Shown piece after piece: positions 1 to 11,134 of a stretch of DNA of 64,000 bases. This DNA comes from Marsupella aquatica (taxonomy: Eukaryota > Marchantiophyta): contig OZ316896.1 of NCBI GenBank assembly GCA_973895155.1, positions 2,418,001 to 2,482,000 on the forward strand. Direction: 5' to 3'. The first letter of the stretch is position 1. Every line of letters begins with the position of its first letter. The notes under the pieces are model-generated. The model made no database searches. It saw only the letters and a list, made by a program, of their open reading frames with translations, and had not been told where the DNA came from. A program made the translations under genes and the position numbers.

Positions 1-125
1 TCTCTTCTCACATATAAATGGCTAGGATTGCATCTCACACATAGGGGAAGAGTGGAGTATGGGCTCTTCTCACATATAAATGGCCAGGATTGCATCTCAC
101 ACATAGGGGGAAAAAGGAAAGCTGC
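1..125. repeat. 62-bp direct repeat, two copies
   Basis: Two near-identical units beginning CTCTTCTCACATATAAATGG start at bases 2 and 64 and differ at only a few positions. There is no coding content. The left copy may be cut by the window edge. Confidence 0.8.
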
Positions 126-688
126 CCTCCTCAGGTGGGAGAGGAGAGGACGTGGGTATCAACGCTGAATTTGGGGGCACTGAAGGGGCAGAGGGTCTCC
201 AGAGCTTTTAGCTCCCACAGAACGAGGGTCACGGTGCAACTCCAACTCCTGGCGAAGCAGAGGTGAAGCTGAGGGAGAGGTCGACGACATCGCCATTTGG
301 GACGAAGAGCATGATGGGCGGCGGAGTGATGGCGCTGTAGTGGATATGGTGACAACCTTTGCCCTGGTCTGTTGCTCAGTCGAGGTTCTGTGAAAGAAAT
401 TGTGTTGCAAATGTGGAGGAATCGGGAACTCCGCTACTGTTGAATAAGTAGATTGCGTGTTGGACAGTCAGAAATCGTAAGCAGGCAGTTAGCGCCGAAG
501 TTAGCGGAGTTTTTCTTTCTAACTGAGTAGCATGGGTCTCATGGGGAGTTTGATCCTGGCTCAGGATGAACGCTTGTGGCATGCTTGACACACGCACGAG
601 AAATCGGAAGGGCGGATTGGAGGTCCAAGAATATTTGGGATTGGGAAGATTTTGCCGGGTGCGAAGTATATTAGAGCGAGGGGAGGAC
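126..688 (+). other. Upstream region and probable 5' leader of PUX1
   Basis: No convincing gene lies here. The stretch precedes the proposed PUX1 start codon at 689 and should hold its promoter and 5' leader. It contains a short 16S-rRNA-like fragment, described separately. Open frames on both strands here have no recognisable domain. Confidence 0.5.
539..596 (+). other. Fragment resembling the 5' end of bacterial or plastid 16S rRNA
   Basis: Bases 546-565 contain AGTTTGATCCTGGCTCAGG, the near-invariant start of bacterial and plastid 16S rRNA. It is followed by GATGAACGC and then a diverged stretch with GGCATGCTTGACACACG in place of the usual GGCATGCTTAACACATG. Similarity fades after about 60 bases, so this is a fragment and not a gene. 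It is probably a nuclear plastid-DNA insertion that has drifted, lying about 100 bases upstream of the PUX1 start. Confidence 0.7.
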
Positions 689-3655
689 ATGGAATCCTCT
701 GACCATTCGCAGGCTCAGGTAACAGAAACTCAAAGTCTTTGAACCGGAATGTTCTCTACATTGGGGTTGGGAATGCTTGGCCTCCCGAAATAATCCGTGC
801 CCCCTTAAAATCCCCTTCTGCCGCTGTGGGTGTCCTCGGTGGGAGGTTATAGGTGTCCATTGCTGAGCTTGGTCTCTGTTTGTTTATAGGTCAGATGTCT
901 CCTTGATCTACTGGCACAGGGTCTGAAGGGGAGTCTGGCATCGATTGTTTATTGATGGAGGGTTGGATTGGATTGGGTTGGGTCTACCTCACTTCTCCCG
1001 TCCACGGGAAAACCCAGGCTCTGGATTGTTGGAAGAAATGGACTTCTCCCCGCTCTTACTGACAACCTGAGCATGGTTTTTCCCGTTGATTGTGACAGAG
1101 AACTGCCCTCTTGTGTTGTATCTCCCTTAAGAAAAACACAGTCTAAAGAGTTACTGATTTCCATTGCCTGTACCAAGCTTTTAAATGCGCAGTGCATGCA
1201 CTCTCAGGTTAGGGTTCTTCTATTTCCTGAATTCTCTTGTGAGGAGCAATCACGGAGGTGTAGTCTTGGTCACATCCGGCAGTGAATGATTATACACGAG
1301 GTGATGCAGTTCGTCTCATACCAGGATTACTCAGATAGACAGAAGGATTCCTTTGGTCCCCAATAGTAGAGAAGTGTGGTTGTTTTAAGTATGGAGAAGG
1401 TGGGATTTGGAACTGTCCGTGTTTCGAACTTGGACTTGGTGTTTATTTGTGTAGGTATATGAAACACCCATGGGGAGGGCCAATATGCATAGCTTTTTAC
1501 TAAGAAAGTTCATGGGTCGTCCAGTACTATTGCGGCCCGGCTCCAAACACCTCCCTGCTCTGGTACACTTAAGACTTGTTATTTGTCATCATCTGTCTGT
1601 GAATACTGTTGAGGGAATGAAGTCCAAGAAGCATACTGCAAAAGGAAAATATTCGTGAGCATTTGTTCTCGTTACTGCGTCACGATACTACAGTCGAGTC
1701 TTGCTTGCTTCAGTGTGATATGCTGTCTGAGAGTGATTGTTAAGGATATAAATCTTGAAGTCCATTGTGTTGATAACTTTGTTGAGATTGCCCTATGGTC
1801 ACCGTGTCTTGATCACTGTGTGAAAGGAATGTGAAAGCTTTGCCACATTGAATTAGCTACTTTCGATCCGTTAACAGTACTGAAGGCCAAAGTGCTGTGC
1901 AGGACATGCTCTCTGCAGTGGCTGCAACTGTAGGGCGTGAGGTCCATGTGTTTGTAAGTCCAGCTGCGGTTCCATCGTCAGACGAGGGGCCATCAGCAAG
2001 TCTTCAAACAGGTGAAATTCTGCCAGACTCTTCTTTTACTGCCATTGAAATGGCACGGAAAAGAATTTTCAAAACTGATTCACCTTCTGCAAATGCGACG
2101 ATAGCTACCTAAGAACAAATTGATCCTTTGATTCATGCCATCCTGACTAGTTGTTTTTTCACGTGGTGGTGCAGATGAAGAGCCAGATGAATTTTATGAA
2201 TTCACTGTGGAAGACTATGCTCGAACAACGTCCTACAAGAAGCAAGGCTCGTAGTCTGGATCCAGTGTTATCGCTCAGCTCAATGTATTCATGTTTCGGT
2301 AGTTTTCAACGCAGTAATTCCGTGCCCAATTCATTGACGTCGATACTGATGTCGCTAATCACAGCGGTTGATGGGAGCGAAACATGTTGTTTGAACAGAT
2401 ATGTACTTGAAAACACGCAAACTACGCGATGAGGAGGAAGCGGCAAAACAGGCTCGAATGACCAAGGTCTGAGAAACGTTGTCATTCCGCTTCTGTATAT
2501 TTATGCTTCAGTTGTGTGATCTGCATTAGGTGTCTGCAAAGGGCTGCACGCGTTATATCGAACAATAGAAAAATTGTGGTGCCTTTTGCAATGGCCACGA
2601 CTACCAGGACTTCCTAAGGGAAGATCCTGAACCATCTGGCTTCTCGACATTGATGTCATGGATTATCTTCTGTTTGTAAGTTTATATCTAATTTTCACAT
2701 TGCCCTCTCATCCAATATTTTACCTAAGCTAATTTGTCTTTCTCCATTTTTCTTCTCATTGCAGGCTGTTATACGAGTTCAGTTTCCAGATAGTTATGTC
2801 CTTGAAGCAGTGTTTCTACCATCTGATCCGTTGACATTGCTCGTTGAGTTACTTCAAAAGGTGATATTGCAGCCAAATTCGGCCTTTTACTTATGTGAGA
2901 TCCCTACTCATTCCTAAGCTACCTGCATTGCAGACTCTGAATAACGTATTGTATACTGAATCGCACCCTAAAATAGACTTCAATGATATTGATCTCGTAA
3001 ACCTGTTGTTGTATGCTCTTGTGGTGCCCCCTCTACTCGGGAGCGTCTTCCTTCATACATATTAAGAGGGGAACTGCATACACGTGTCACCGACGATTAC
3101 CTAATTTCTGAATATGGGGATTTGCAGATACAACACCTCCAAAGCAACGAATTAAAGATTTGCAGCAAAGTATGTATGGTGCAGGGTTTACCCCTGGAGC
3201 TCTGGTGTATTTCTCATATGATTCTCTGAAAGGTAGTAATCTTCAGCATACCAGCACCCTCCTTCTTGGTCTAGACAAACATGAAAGGTCGCGATGTGAC
3301 AAAGATTGGTTGAAAATATTCCACAAGTAGCCACTGGCTCAAAAGGGATTGGTTTTTGTGCTTGCTATCACCCCTCTTTGAGACTGTTCATAGAGCGCCG
3401 TTCCTGTGAGTGGGGCCATATGTATGACTCTGGTGTACCGTATTTGCAGGACAAGGAGTAGAACAAGCCCCATATCTGAGGCCTGAAATTGCTGCGCTCA
3501 GAGACCTTCATCTTATTGAAAGTCCCATTCTACAGCAGGAGCCAGCTCCGCAAGAGATTGTCGTGGAATCAGGTTCTTCAGTAGCTGATTCGTCCGAACA
3601 AAGAAAGGAATCTAAACGGCCAAGCGGGAAGCCTAAGTGGTTCAAACAACGATGA
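689..3655 (+). CDS. PUX1: Plant UBX domain-containing protein 1 (CDC48/p97 regulator)
   Basis: Seven exons fit: 689-718, 1903-2011, 2175-2246, 2399-2466, 2765-2894, 3128-3232 and 3450-3655, totalling 720 nt and 239 residues (Arabidopsis PUX1 has about 250). The N-terminal block has GREVHVF, followed by an acidic DEEPDEFYEF stretch and the YLKTRKLRDEEEAAKQARMT helix typical of PUX1. The UBX fold spans about residues 94-171, with AVIRVQFPD, FYLYTTPPKQRIKD and GFTPGALVYFSYD. The tail ends KPKWFKQR, close to KPKWFKM of Arabidopsis. PUX1 proteins bind the AAA-ATPase CDC48 through the UBX domain and in Arabidopsis promote disassembly of its hexamer. The first exon encodes only ten residues; its start, MESSDHSQAQ, was chosen because it joins in frame and resembles the PUX1 N-terminus. 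Intron 3 (2247-2398) appears to use a GC donor. The gene is sense-oriented, isolated and apparently intact. The weakest part is exon 1. Confidence 0.88.
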
Positions 3656-5519
3656 GTAGATGATGAACAGTTTTGCAGAAGAATGCTCAAGGTGAGAAGC
3701 TATTAGGATGGGTTAGTACAGTACGACTTTACAGAGCTTTTCCTAATGGCGAAGGCAAGTTTTTGCAGATATCAAAACCATTATATCTTCACCATTTTTT
3801 TCTCCAATTTTCTAGATGATTGTTTTACTAATTCGAATACTATTTATAGGGACTCGTTCTGTCATTGGTCATCCAAAGCATTGTTCCCTCTACATTTAAA
3901 GGTAGAATATAGAAAGCAGACTTCTCGATGACCGTAGGCCGGTTAAAAATAATTACCTCAAATGGACTTGCTCCAATGTAAATATGAACTTGTATCTCGG
4001 CTGCATGTTTGCAACGCAAGTTAATGCGAAAGTGACCATTTGATGAATTTTAGTAGGGCTTTTGGGGGTATGTAAAAGCATCGTCCCTTTGAAATGCCTA
4101 AAGATGTAACTTTTGTGATGAAGAGTAATGACGAAGAGCGTTGAATATGAGTGATTGTTCACGAGTGAAGAAGAGAAGACTGATAAAAATTTACTTCCTT
4201 TTGGGACTGATCTGAAGGATTTGCTGTATTCCATTATCGGTTCTGCGCTGTCTGTTTTCGGGTCACAATATAGTGAATCAAGTTCAAATTGGACTTCCCA
4301 GAGGCATCTGGTCTTTGTGGTACTAAGAAACGAATATAAAATTCGATGTTCTGGACTAATAAAACAGGCACAATTCATTATTTTTGTCATCTGACAATTT
4401 ACATCACCAATTGCACTGAAAGGGGGTGAGGCTCGGTGTATCCCTTGTATATTTGATTCAACAATTGATGTATTTGCTTACTGGAAAACAGTCCAGAGGT
4501 GAAATTCATAGCATACAGATAAACAATTTGCGGATGGCTCTGGGGTTTTTTCTCCGCAAGTGTCTGAGCAAGACTTTGCAGCACCTAGAGAAAATATGAA
4601 CACAGTATGCAAATTTTGAGGAGCAGCAAGTCACATTAACACCACCGTGGAGTGCAGGGCATAATGGTGAAGGAGATTGAGTTCATCCTGGACAATGCCA
4701 GGAAACAATTATCTCACTCGTCTTATCGTCTACTAACCTTTGCACGGCTTCGACCAGCTGAAACAAATAAGTAGAACAATCCTATGGGACCACAATTCCA
4801 AAAGATTACCAACTACAGAAATCTTTAGTACCATGGCCAGAAATTACCAGTACGAAAGCAGCGGGGGGAATGGGACTGTGTGGGGAGAAGCTGGCCAGAA
4901 GCTATTGGGTCAACAAGGCAGGCAGTGTGCGACATGCCGGTGTGTGACAGAACTTCATATTTCTATGCAATGTGAGAATGAATTTACCAAAGGAAGGGAC
5001 CAGTTTATGCTTCAGTATTGCTGGTAGAACTTCATCGTTCGAGGCAATGCGAAGGTATTTGGGAATTACGTGTTTCCAATTTACAATTATCCACAATAGT
5101 TACTCCACTGCGCTGCGACCAGCTGGGAAAACTATGCAGAACATTCCCATGGGGGCACAATTCGAAAGGATTACCAGATTAACGAAATCTTTGGTAGTAT
5201 GGGCAGAAACTACCATTAGCAAAGCAGAGAGGGGTGGCATGAACTCTTTTTGAATAACAGCCTGAAAGTCTGAAATCCACGAGGATTTCTCGTATCGTTT
5301 TGCACGAAGAACGTGCACGGATCCATATGTCACATTTCTTTATCATTTTGAATGAGCGTGCGCTCGGTTTGCGATTGACAGGAACAAATTTATAGCTGCA
5401 ATGTCGTATTTCGAGTACAGCCCTGAGCTATGACCTAACCTGTGATATCGCTACCTTCCAATTTTTAGATCTGGCCTCAACAAAGTTCAGATCTAGAATT
5501 TGCAAAGCCTTCGAACTGC
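3656..5519. other. Intergenic stretch between PUX1 and the alpha/beta hydrolase
   Basis: No gene is recognised. The first few hundred bases are probably the PUX1 3' end. Open frames are short and lack domains. A diverged duplicate of about 110 bases, described separately, occupies part of the right half. Confidence 0.5.
4752..5225 (+). repeat. Diverged direct repeat, spacing about 365 bp
   Basis: A segment of about 110 bases starting GACCAGCTG at 4752 recurs in diverged form at 5117. Shared blocks include AAGATTACCA/AGGATTACCAGA, GAAATCTTTAGTA/GAAATCTTTGGTAGTA and GCCAGAAATTACCA/GGCAGAAACTACCA. It is non-coding and looks like an old local duplication. Confidence 0.6.
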
Positions 5520-6623
5520 TCAAATCGTAGCAGTGAGAGCAAGAGACCGGAAATCTGTTTCTTCCGCACCTGAACCAGACGCAACGTGGGAGTCCAGCCA
5601 CGGAAAGATCACGTCGTTTGCATCACTTGTGAACGAGTGCTCGGCATACGCCGCAATCAGTTCCTGCGACACATGATCGATAAGGCAAAGATCCCCAGTT
5701 GCCGCGCAGAAGGGCAACGCATTGGCCTTTAACAGCACGGATTCGAAGTCCTCCAGAACGGGGTTCTTTATGAGATACCCATACCTACCTATCCATCCAT
5801 CAGCTTTCAAAGCTGCGTAGATCGATTGTGACATGTCCTCGCTCACGCACAGTATGCGCTCCGTGAAGAAGAGAGGGGAGAGCGGCTTCGGAAAGCACGG
5901 AGTTTTTGCTACCTCCACCCCTCGCTCTGTGAGCATCGCCATCGCCTTCACATCCTTATTCGTGATGTTGTGCTCTGCAACGGCTACATCACGAGGCATA
6001 TAGACGAAGAGAGTGGATGGGAAGCTTAGCGGAGTCGCCTGAACTTCCACTTCTGAGTTCCCTTCCCCGCACATGAGGACACTTGCCCGCATGCGAAGGG
6101 TCCTAGTGAGGGCCGTTACGAGATAGGTGCCAGAAGAGTGGCCCCAGGCCGTCAGCGGCAGGCTTTCCAACGAATGCTGCGCCATCCATTCCTTAGCGAT
6201 GGTGGACAAAACCAGCGAGTCACTCTCATATCCTGTCATCGATATAACGGCGTACCTTCGCTGGAGGGCTTCGAGCACCGCCGTCCGGCACTCAGGCATT
6301 CCATAGCATTGTATGCAATTCGGCCCCGGATCGAAAAATTGTAAAGACTCCATGCTACCTCCGTGTGCCAGAAGCAGAACTGCCTTGGGGTCAGCTGGAA
6401 TCTGCCATACCACATCGTGTCCATAGCGCAGTTCGTAAGTTGGATCCATAGCTGGATCCCTCAGGGAACATGGCTGCTTGCTGTTTGGGTCGAAGCCTTC
6501 GCTTGCTGGCACTGCGACTACCATGATCCGAACCACTGGCAGTAACAGTAAAAGATGCAGAAGACTGACCACCGACATGCTAAACTTCGTTCCGTGCTTG
6601 AACCCGCCGTCCATTCTCGCCAT
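5520..6623 (-). CDS. Secreted alpha/beta-hydrolase-fold protein, single exon
   Basis: A complete intronless frame encodes 367 residues. Residues 16-40 form a strongly hydrophobic segment (LLHLLLLLPVVRIMVVAVPA), which fits a signal peptide or N-terminal anchor. The start could be Met1, Met4 or Met16; all give the same mature region. Core motifs of the fold are visible: a strand plus oxyanion turn LLLAHGG (83-89) and the nucleophile elbow GHSSG (161-165, Ser163). Asp in MPRDVAVA (about 212) and a late histidine in AYAEHSF (about 329) are candidates for the other triad members. Several cysteine pairs (PNCIQC, PFCAATGDLC) suit an oxidising, lumenal location. I recognise the fold but not the substrate; similar uncharacterised proteins exist in green algae and bryophytes. 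A lipase or esterase role is an inference. An intronless gene among intron-rich neighbours could be a retrocopy. Confidence 0.8.
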   Translation of the reverse strand: MARMDGGFKHGTKFSMSVVSLLHLLLLLPVVRIMVVAVPASEGFDPNSKQPCSLRDPAMDPTYELRYGHDVVWQIPADPKAVLLLAHGGSMESLQFFDPGPNCIQCYGMPECRTAVLEALQRRYAVISMTGYESDSLVLSTIAKEWMAQHSLESLPLTAWGHSSGTYLVTALTRTLRMRASVLMCGEGNSEVEVQATPLSFPSTLFVYMPRDVAVAEHNITNKDVKAMAMLTERGVEVAKTPCFPKPLSPLFFTERILCVSEDMSQSIYAALKADGWIGRYGYLIKNPVLEDFESVLLKANALPFCAATGDLCLIDHVSQELIAAYAEHSFTSDANDVIFPWLDSHVASGSGAEETDFRSLALTATI

Positions 6624-6932
6624 TACAGATCAGAAACACTAGAAGGATGTTTACTGTTTCTCTCGATGGATGGGAGTGAAATTTTTCAAGGCAAGAAATT
6701 ACTGGACGCGATAGCAAACGAGTTGCAATTCACGGACACCAACCTGTTACCACTGCCACAGCCACCATCGCCAAAATGTCTTCAGCTGGTTCTGCTACGG
6801 GAACATTACTTCACGGGAAAACAAGCAGACAACTGACCGAACATTTGCTGCTTGCGTTTGAGTGCCGAGTGACTCGTCTCCAAAATGCTGATCCGGGAGC
6901 GGAATTCCACAGTAGAACTCCAGGAAGGCCAG

Positions 6933-7187
6933 TCATAGAATTGCGAGCCAGGTCTGCTCCTGCAATTTGTCCAGAACATTGAACAATTGCTCGAGCTCTC
7001 TGGGTGTTGTGCCGAGCTCGGAGATGCTGAGGCCCAGAAAGGGCGACCCATAGTCTCGGTTGTTGTCAGTGTTTTTCCTGTCCCAGATGGGCAGTGGCAG
7101 AGAAAGACGCATCCCTTGCGCGTGTTGGAGATTTTCGATCCACTCACTGCAAAGGCCGTGATCAATGTTATGCACCGAGCTTTCCAA
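6933..7187 (-). CDS. Coding-like small open frame of unknown function
   Basis: An 84-residue frame lies upstream of and on the same strand as the alpha/beta hydrolase gene. It has balanced composition, with blocks such as WIENLQHAQGMRLSLPLPIW and GLSISELGTTPRELEQLFNV, the latter looking like an amphipathic helix. I recognise no family. It could be an exon or remnant of a lost gene. The opposite strand is also open for part of the stretch, so chance is a real alternative. Confidence 0.25.
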   Translation of the reverse strand: MESSVHNIDHGLCSEWIENLQHAQGMRLSLPLPIWDRKNTDNNRDYGSPFLGLSISELGTTPRELEQLFNVLDKLQEQTWLAIL

Positions 7188-7320
7188 TTGAGACCCCCTG
7201 ACCCCTCCTGTACTTAGTTTTGTGTTCAGCTTTCAATTGAGATCCACTAGTGCCTCTCAAATACAATGAATTTTTGCGCATGACCTTAGTCCGGGACTGC
7301 TGCGGCCGGGGCAGCGAAAA

Positions 7321-7750
7321 CAACTAGTTGAGCTCCGAATATGAGACCCGACCAGTCACACCCAAGAATCATGACCCAATCTGAGGGCCCAATTTCAGTA
7401 TGTTCATTGACTCACCTTGCCATTTTCACACACTACCGCAACCCCTCTCAAAATCTAAGAGCCCAAAATATCACTGCACTGCTATACCCAGTTTTGGTGT
7501 GCCCGTGAGATGGTTTTTTGTTTCAATATTCGAGACAACTGGTTGAGCTCCGAATATGAGACCCGACCAGTCACGCCCAAGAATCGTGACCCAATCTGAG
7601 GGCCCAATTTCAGTATGTTCATTGACTCACCTTGCCATTTTCACACACTGTCTCAACCCCTCTCAAATCTAAGAGCCCAAAATATCACTGCACTGCTATA
7701 CCCAGTTTTGGTGTGCCCGTGAGATGGTTTTTTTTTTCAATATTAGAGAC
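7321..7750 (+). repeat. 215-bp tandem repeat, two copies
   Basis: Copies start at 7321 and 7536 with CAACTAGTTGAGCTCCGAAT and CAACTGGTTGAGCTCCGAAT. They remain more than about 95 percent alike by eye through GCCCGTGAGATGGTTTTTT. This is a recent non-coding duplication. Confidence 0.9.
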
Positions 7751-8600
7751 ACCCTAGTGGAGGCCTTATAGCCTGTGTAATTATTACCTTCTCTAGAGAG
7801 TTGTCTATTGCAATGGAAAGAGCTCATACATTCACTATTGGGTTTAGAGCTTCTAGTCAAATTCTTCTGAGAGACCCTCCTATGTTAGTCCGCAGCTCTA
7901 GGCACTTCAGTTGGGAGATAGGTAGGCTTTTGGGCTTGTTGTCTCTAGTTGTTGAATTGGGTTGGCTCTTTGGTTTTCCTAGGTTCTTCGTGGTGGCCTT
8001 CCCTTTATTGGGTCTCTTCCTTGTGGTCTCCTGGATGGGCTCTTTTTGCTTCTTGGCAGTATGATATATATACTCCTGCAGTTTTCTATTTATATTTCTT
8101 TAGTTGGATGGATGTTTATGAGCCATAACCTCCATCCAACCTAGCCGGGGGTTAAGAGATTTAGGCCCTCTGCTAGCCCACATGGAGGGTTAGTCAATTC
8201 TGAGCTCAATCAAGAATAATTGCACTTGAGGTTGCACTCATTAACCCATGGCCACTCAGGGGCCTTGATGTAGCTCCCTCTGGCTCACCACCCTTGGGTA
8301 TTACAAACGCATAACCCTCTTGGGGCCATGGGTTACCCTACACCTTATTCCTGGTCTAGTGTATGAGTTACCAGTGGAATCTTTAGGGCATCCTCGTTAC
8401 TCCTGAGAGTTGCATCCTCATTACTCCTCATTGCATACTCATTTAAGCATCCTCATTGCAGCAATGTAAGCAATGAAAGCTTTACACTGGGATGCTTTAC
8501 AAAATTCCTAAAATTTACAGAGCACAATTATTCAGAGGTTTCACAAGGACCCCAAAACATTTTATTGCGAGGTTTCACAAATGGAGATGGCACCCAGGGT
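7751..8600 (+). repeat. Dispersed repeat family A copy and low-information flank
   Basis: Between about 7910 and 8080 the sequence follows a family seen again near 15240, 15900-16700 and 47491. It has a T-rich run of GGCTTTTGG/GGCCTT words ending CTTCTTGGCAGTATGATATATA. A single open frame of 87 codons here is hydrophobic only because the repeat is T-rich. Bases 8100-8600 hold no gene I can support. Confidence 0.6.
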
Positions 8601-8686
8601 TTGGTGTAATCGAGGATGTAAGGTGACTGGTTGTGGTTACTTTAGGGAGTAAATGACAAGTCACCTTACATCCTCGATTACACCAA
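8601..8686. repeat. Perfect 28-bp inverted repeat (hairpin)
   Basis: The left arm 8601-8628 and right arm 8659-8686 are exact reverse complements over 28 bases, separated by 30 bases. The loop itself contains a small inner stem (TTACT...AGTAA). The structure could be a fold-back element, a MITE end pair or a small-RNA precursor. It sits about 280 bases upstream of the LSM7 start codon. Confidence 0.9.
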
Positions 8687-8819
8687 GCCCAGCACGAAAC
8701 TTCCGTCACTCCCGCTCTCTCACTTGTTTGCTCGACGAAAGAGCCGATGAGCCGAATTGTGAGGGGATTCATATTCTCGATGATTTGCACAGTAGCGCGG
8801 ACGACATTGTGTGTTCACT

Positions 8820-8962
8820 ACGCACGTAGGGTTTAAGAAAAGCGAGAAAGCGAGTGAGCAAGCGAGCGAGCCAGGCGGCCAGCAGACAGACAGATCGCAC
8901 AGGGAGGGAGGTGGGACTGCAGAATTGGCTGACCGTCTCGGACATTCGTCTTCTGAGTCAAG
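8820..8962 (+). promoter_or_regulatory. Probable LSM7 5' leader, purine-rich
   Basis: A GCGA-rich stretch (AAAGCGAGTGAGCAAGCGAG at about 8847) leads up to the LSM7 start at 8963. Such GAGA/GCGA-rich leaders are common near plant transcription starts. No TATA box is evident. The assignment is positional. Confidence 0.4.
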
Positions 8963-10148
8963 ATGGTACGTGGGTTGTTGTGTATTGATTTAGCCTCTTC
9001 GATATCGAGCTCATTGTTGTCTCTCCAAGCTCAGTCTTTGTTGTTTCGGATTATGTTTTCCTGCCCTTCATTTGTGGTGTGAAGTAAATCATTCAGGCTT
9101 TCGGTCAATTGACGTTTTCTGTCTATCGACGAGTGGCTTACTATTATCGATATCGATTTCCCGCTAGTTTTCTCGCATTTTACCTGGCTGGGGTGGTGAT
9201 TCTGCTATGGGGTGCAGTCAGGGCGGAAAGAAACTGTTCTCGATCTCGCTAAGTTTGTGGACAAAGGAGTTTCAGTCAAGCTTAGTGGAGGACGCCAAGG
9301 TAAACCTACATGTCGTGCATACTCAATATCATGTTGGTCAGAAAGCAGCATTCCGCCATGCGGCTCTCCGGAATTGAGCTGATGATATAGACGTTTCCTC
9401 TGCCCTAATTTGTAAACAAATCGGGAATACTTCGGATTTATTGTCACTACATGTCTTCCTTCTCTATGAACTATATGGTCGTGGAGAATTCCATTTCATT
9501 TTGTAATTGGCCCGACATACATTGATCTCATTATTTCACTTATGACATTGTCGAATGGTCTTGTCGGAATACAGTCACAGGAACACTAAAAGGGTACGAT
9601 CAACTTTTAAATCTTGTGCTGGACGAAGCTTTGGAGAATATAAGGGGTATCATTACTATTACTGGCCATCGTAACATTCATGTTATGCGTAATTTCAGCA
9701 CTTCGCATGAAGATATAGCCCGCCGCTGCGGAAATTTTGTTTGCACAGTTTTGTTGTGGTACATTATGAAGCAAGCTGTAGACAAAGTAGACTAGACTTC
9801 CATCGAGAAAGATCTAACTCACTCAATCGTTTATCATTAGGTGGTTGTAGTGCTGAATTGCCAGGTTGGTTCTGTGTTGTGTTTGTACAGATCAAGATGA
9901 TCCATTGAAGACCACTGATCAAACGAGGCCTTTGGGGCTCATTGTAAGTCTGCTTGGTGACGTTGTCGACTTTGGGCCTTGTCCTGGTGGTATGCAAGCA
10001 TGTCTGAGTGCGCTGGTATAGTACTCTTATTCCGTCGTCGGTTATGTGTGGCTGGCAGGTGTGCAGAGGCACAGCTGTGATGCTTGTTGCTCCAACTGAT
10101 GGCACCGATGAAATTCCCAACCCATTTTTGAATCCAGATGCTACATAA
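8963..10148 (+). CDS. LSM7: U6 snRNA-associated Sm-like protein LSm7
   Basis: Five exons, 8963-8965, 9218-9299, 9575-9646, 9891-9943 and 10059-10148, give exactly 300 nt and 99 residues, the length of Arabidopsis LSM7. The first exon is only the ATG. The protein starts MSGRKETVLDLAKFVDKGV. The Sm1 part runs through KLSGGRQVTGTLKGYDQLLN and NLVLDEALE, with DQDDPLKTTDQTRPLGLI between the two Sm segments; the Sm2 part is VCRGTAVMLVAPTDGTDEI. LSm7 is a ring subunit of both heteroheptamers: LSm1-7 in cytoplasmic mRNA decapping and LSm2-8 on the U6 snRNA in the nucleus. All splice junctions are GT-AG and in phase. Nothing suggests decay. A hairpin lies upstream. Confidence 0.96.
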
Positions 10149-11134
10149 GGGAAAGTCTAGCATGTCCCCACCCATCAAGGGAGGCTTGCATTAACATGGG
10201 TTTGTATGTACTAGAGCTGAGAGGCTCACTCGCCATACATCTCATTCTGTGTCTTTGTGGCGGGGCTTTATTCTGTCCTGAGACCATGTAGCAGCGTGGG
10301 GATCTCTCAATTGGAAGATGTGCTTGATCCGCAAAACTCTCTTAGAAATCTTGTTTTTCCAGGGCATGAGTGTTTGAGGACAAGCTTCTGGATGCAAGCT
10401 TTTGTTCTTTACTGTCATACACAACCATTGAGTTGTCACAGAGCCCCTCTTTTCTTTTTAATGTGAGGGGGTTTGTTCAAGAAGATGTTTATTTTAGTGG
10501 CCTTTCAATTTCACGTGAGTACTATAGTGAGTTCATGGTTTGGAGACGAAGGACGCTGGTCAATGACGTAGGCGTCTGACTGGTGGCGACGCATTGATGC
10601 TGTAAATTACATTGGAGCTTCCTTTCCAAGTATATGAATCTGTAAATTGCACTGGCGCTTCGATTCAAAGTAATGAATGTAGCGTATGATGCATGTGGGA
10701 TTTAGGTTCCAGCCATCAGGCAAATGTTTGGCTAAGTCTGGATGTTGGCACGTCCACCTGACTTATCTCGGACAATACTTGTTAAACGCCCTTCACAAGA
10801 CTTCTCAATCCTTCAGCGTGCTTGGAGAGAACACAACAAATGCCACAAGGGAAAGTTATCGACCACATTTGAAAGCTCAAGGTTTGATGTGAGCTTTACA
10901 AATCTTCAACTGTAGAAGCGACCAAGACATGCAGCCTTTCTGTGTTGGAAATTTTTGATTGATCAACTAAGGGATCAAGAACTGAAGCTTTACTCTGTTT
11001 GGAAACTTTGGTCAGTAATGGCATCAAGACTTCAGCCTTATGTTGGGAAACATTGATTGATCAGTTAAAAGGTTTTGTAATGTAGACCCTAGACCCAGGT
11101 TTGACAGAGAAGTACCATGACATTCCTCACATGC
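10149..11134. other. Intergenic stretch between convergent LSM7 and CPA genes
   Basis: LSM7 (+) and CPA (-) converge here, so both 3' untranslated regions should lie in this stretch. Open frames are short and unrelated to known families. I see no RNA gene or element. Confidence 0.5.

Noticed and set aside
2934-3063. Open stretch reading TLNNVLYTESHPKIDF, first considered as a PUX1 UBX exon
   Set aside because: It cannot be joined in frame to the next exon. Extending the previous exon to 2894 gives QPNSAFYLY-TTPPK, which matches PUX1 exactly, so this stretch is intron.
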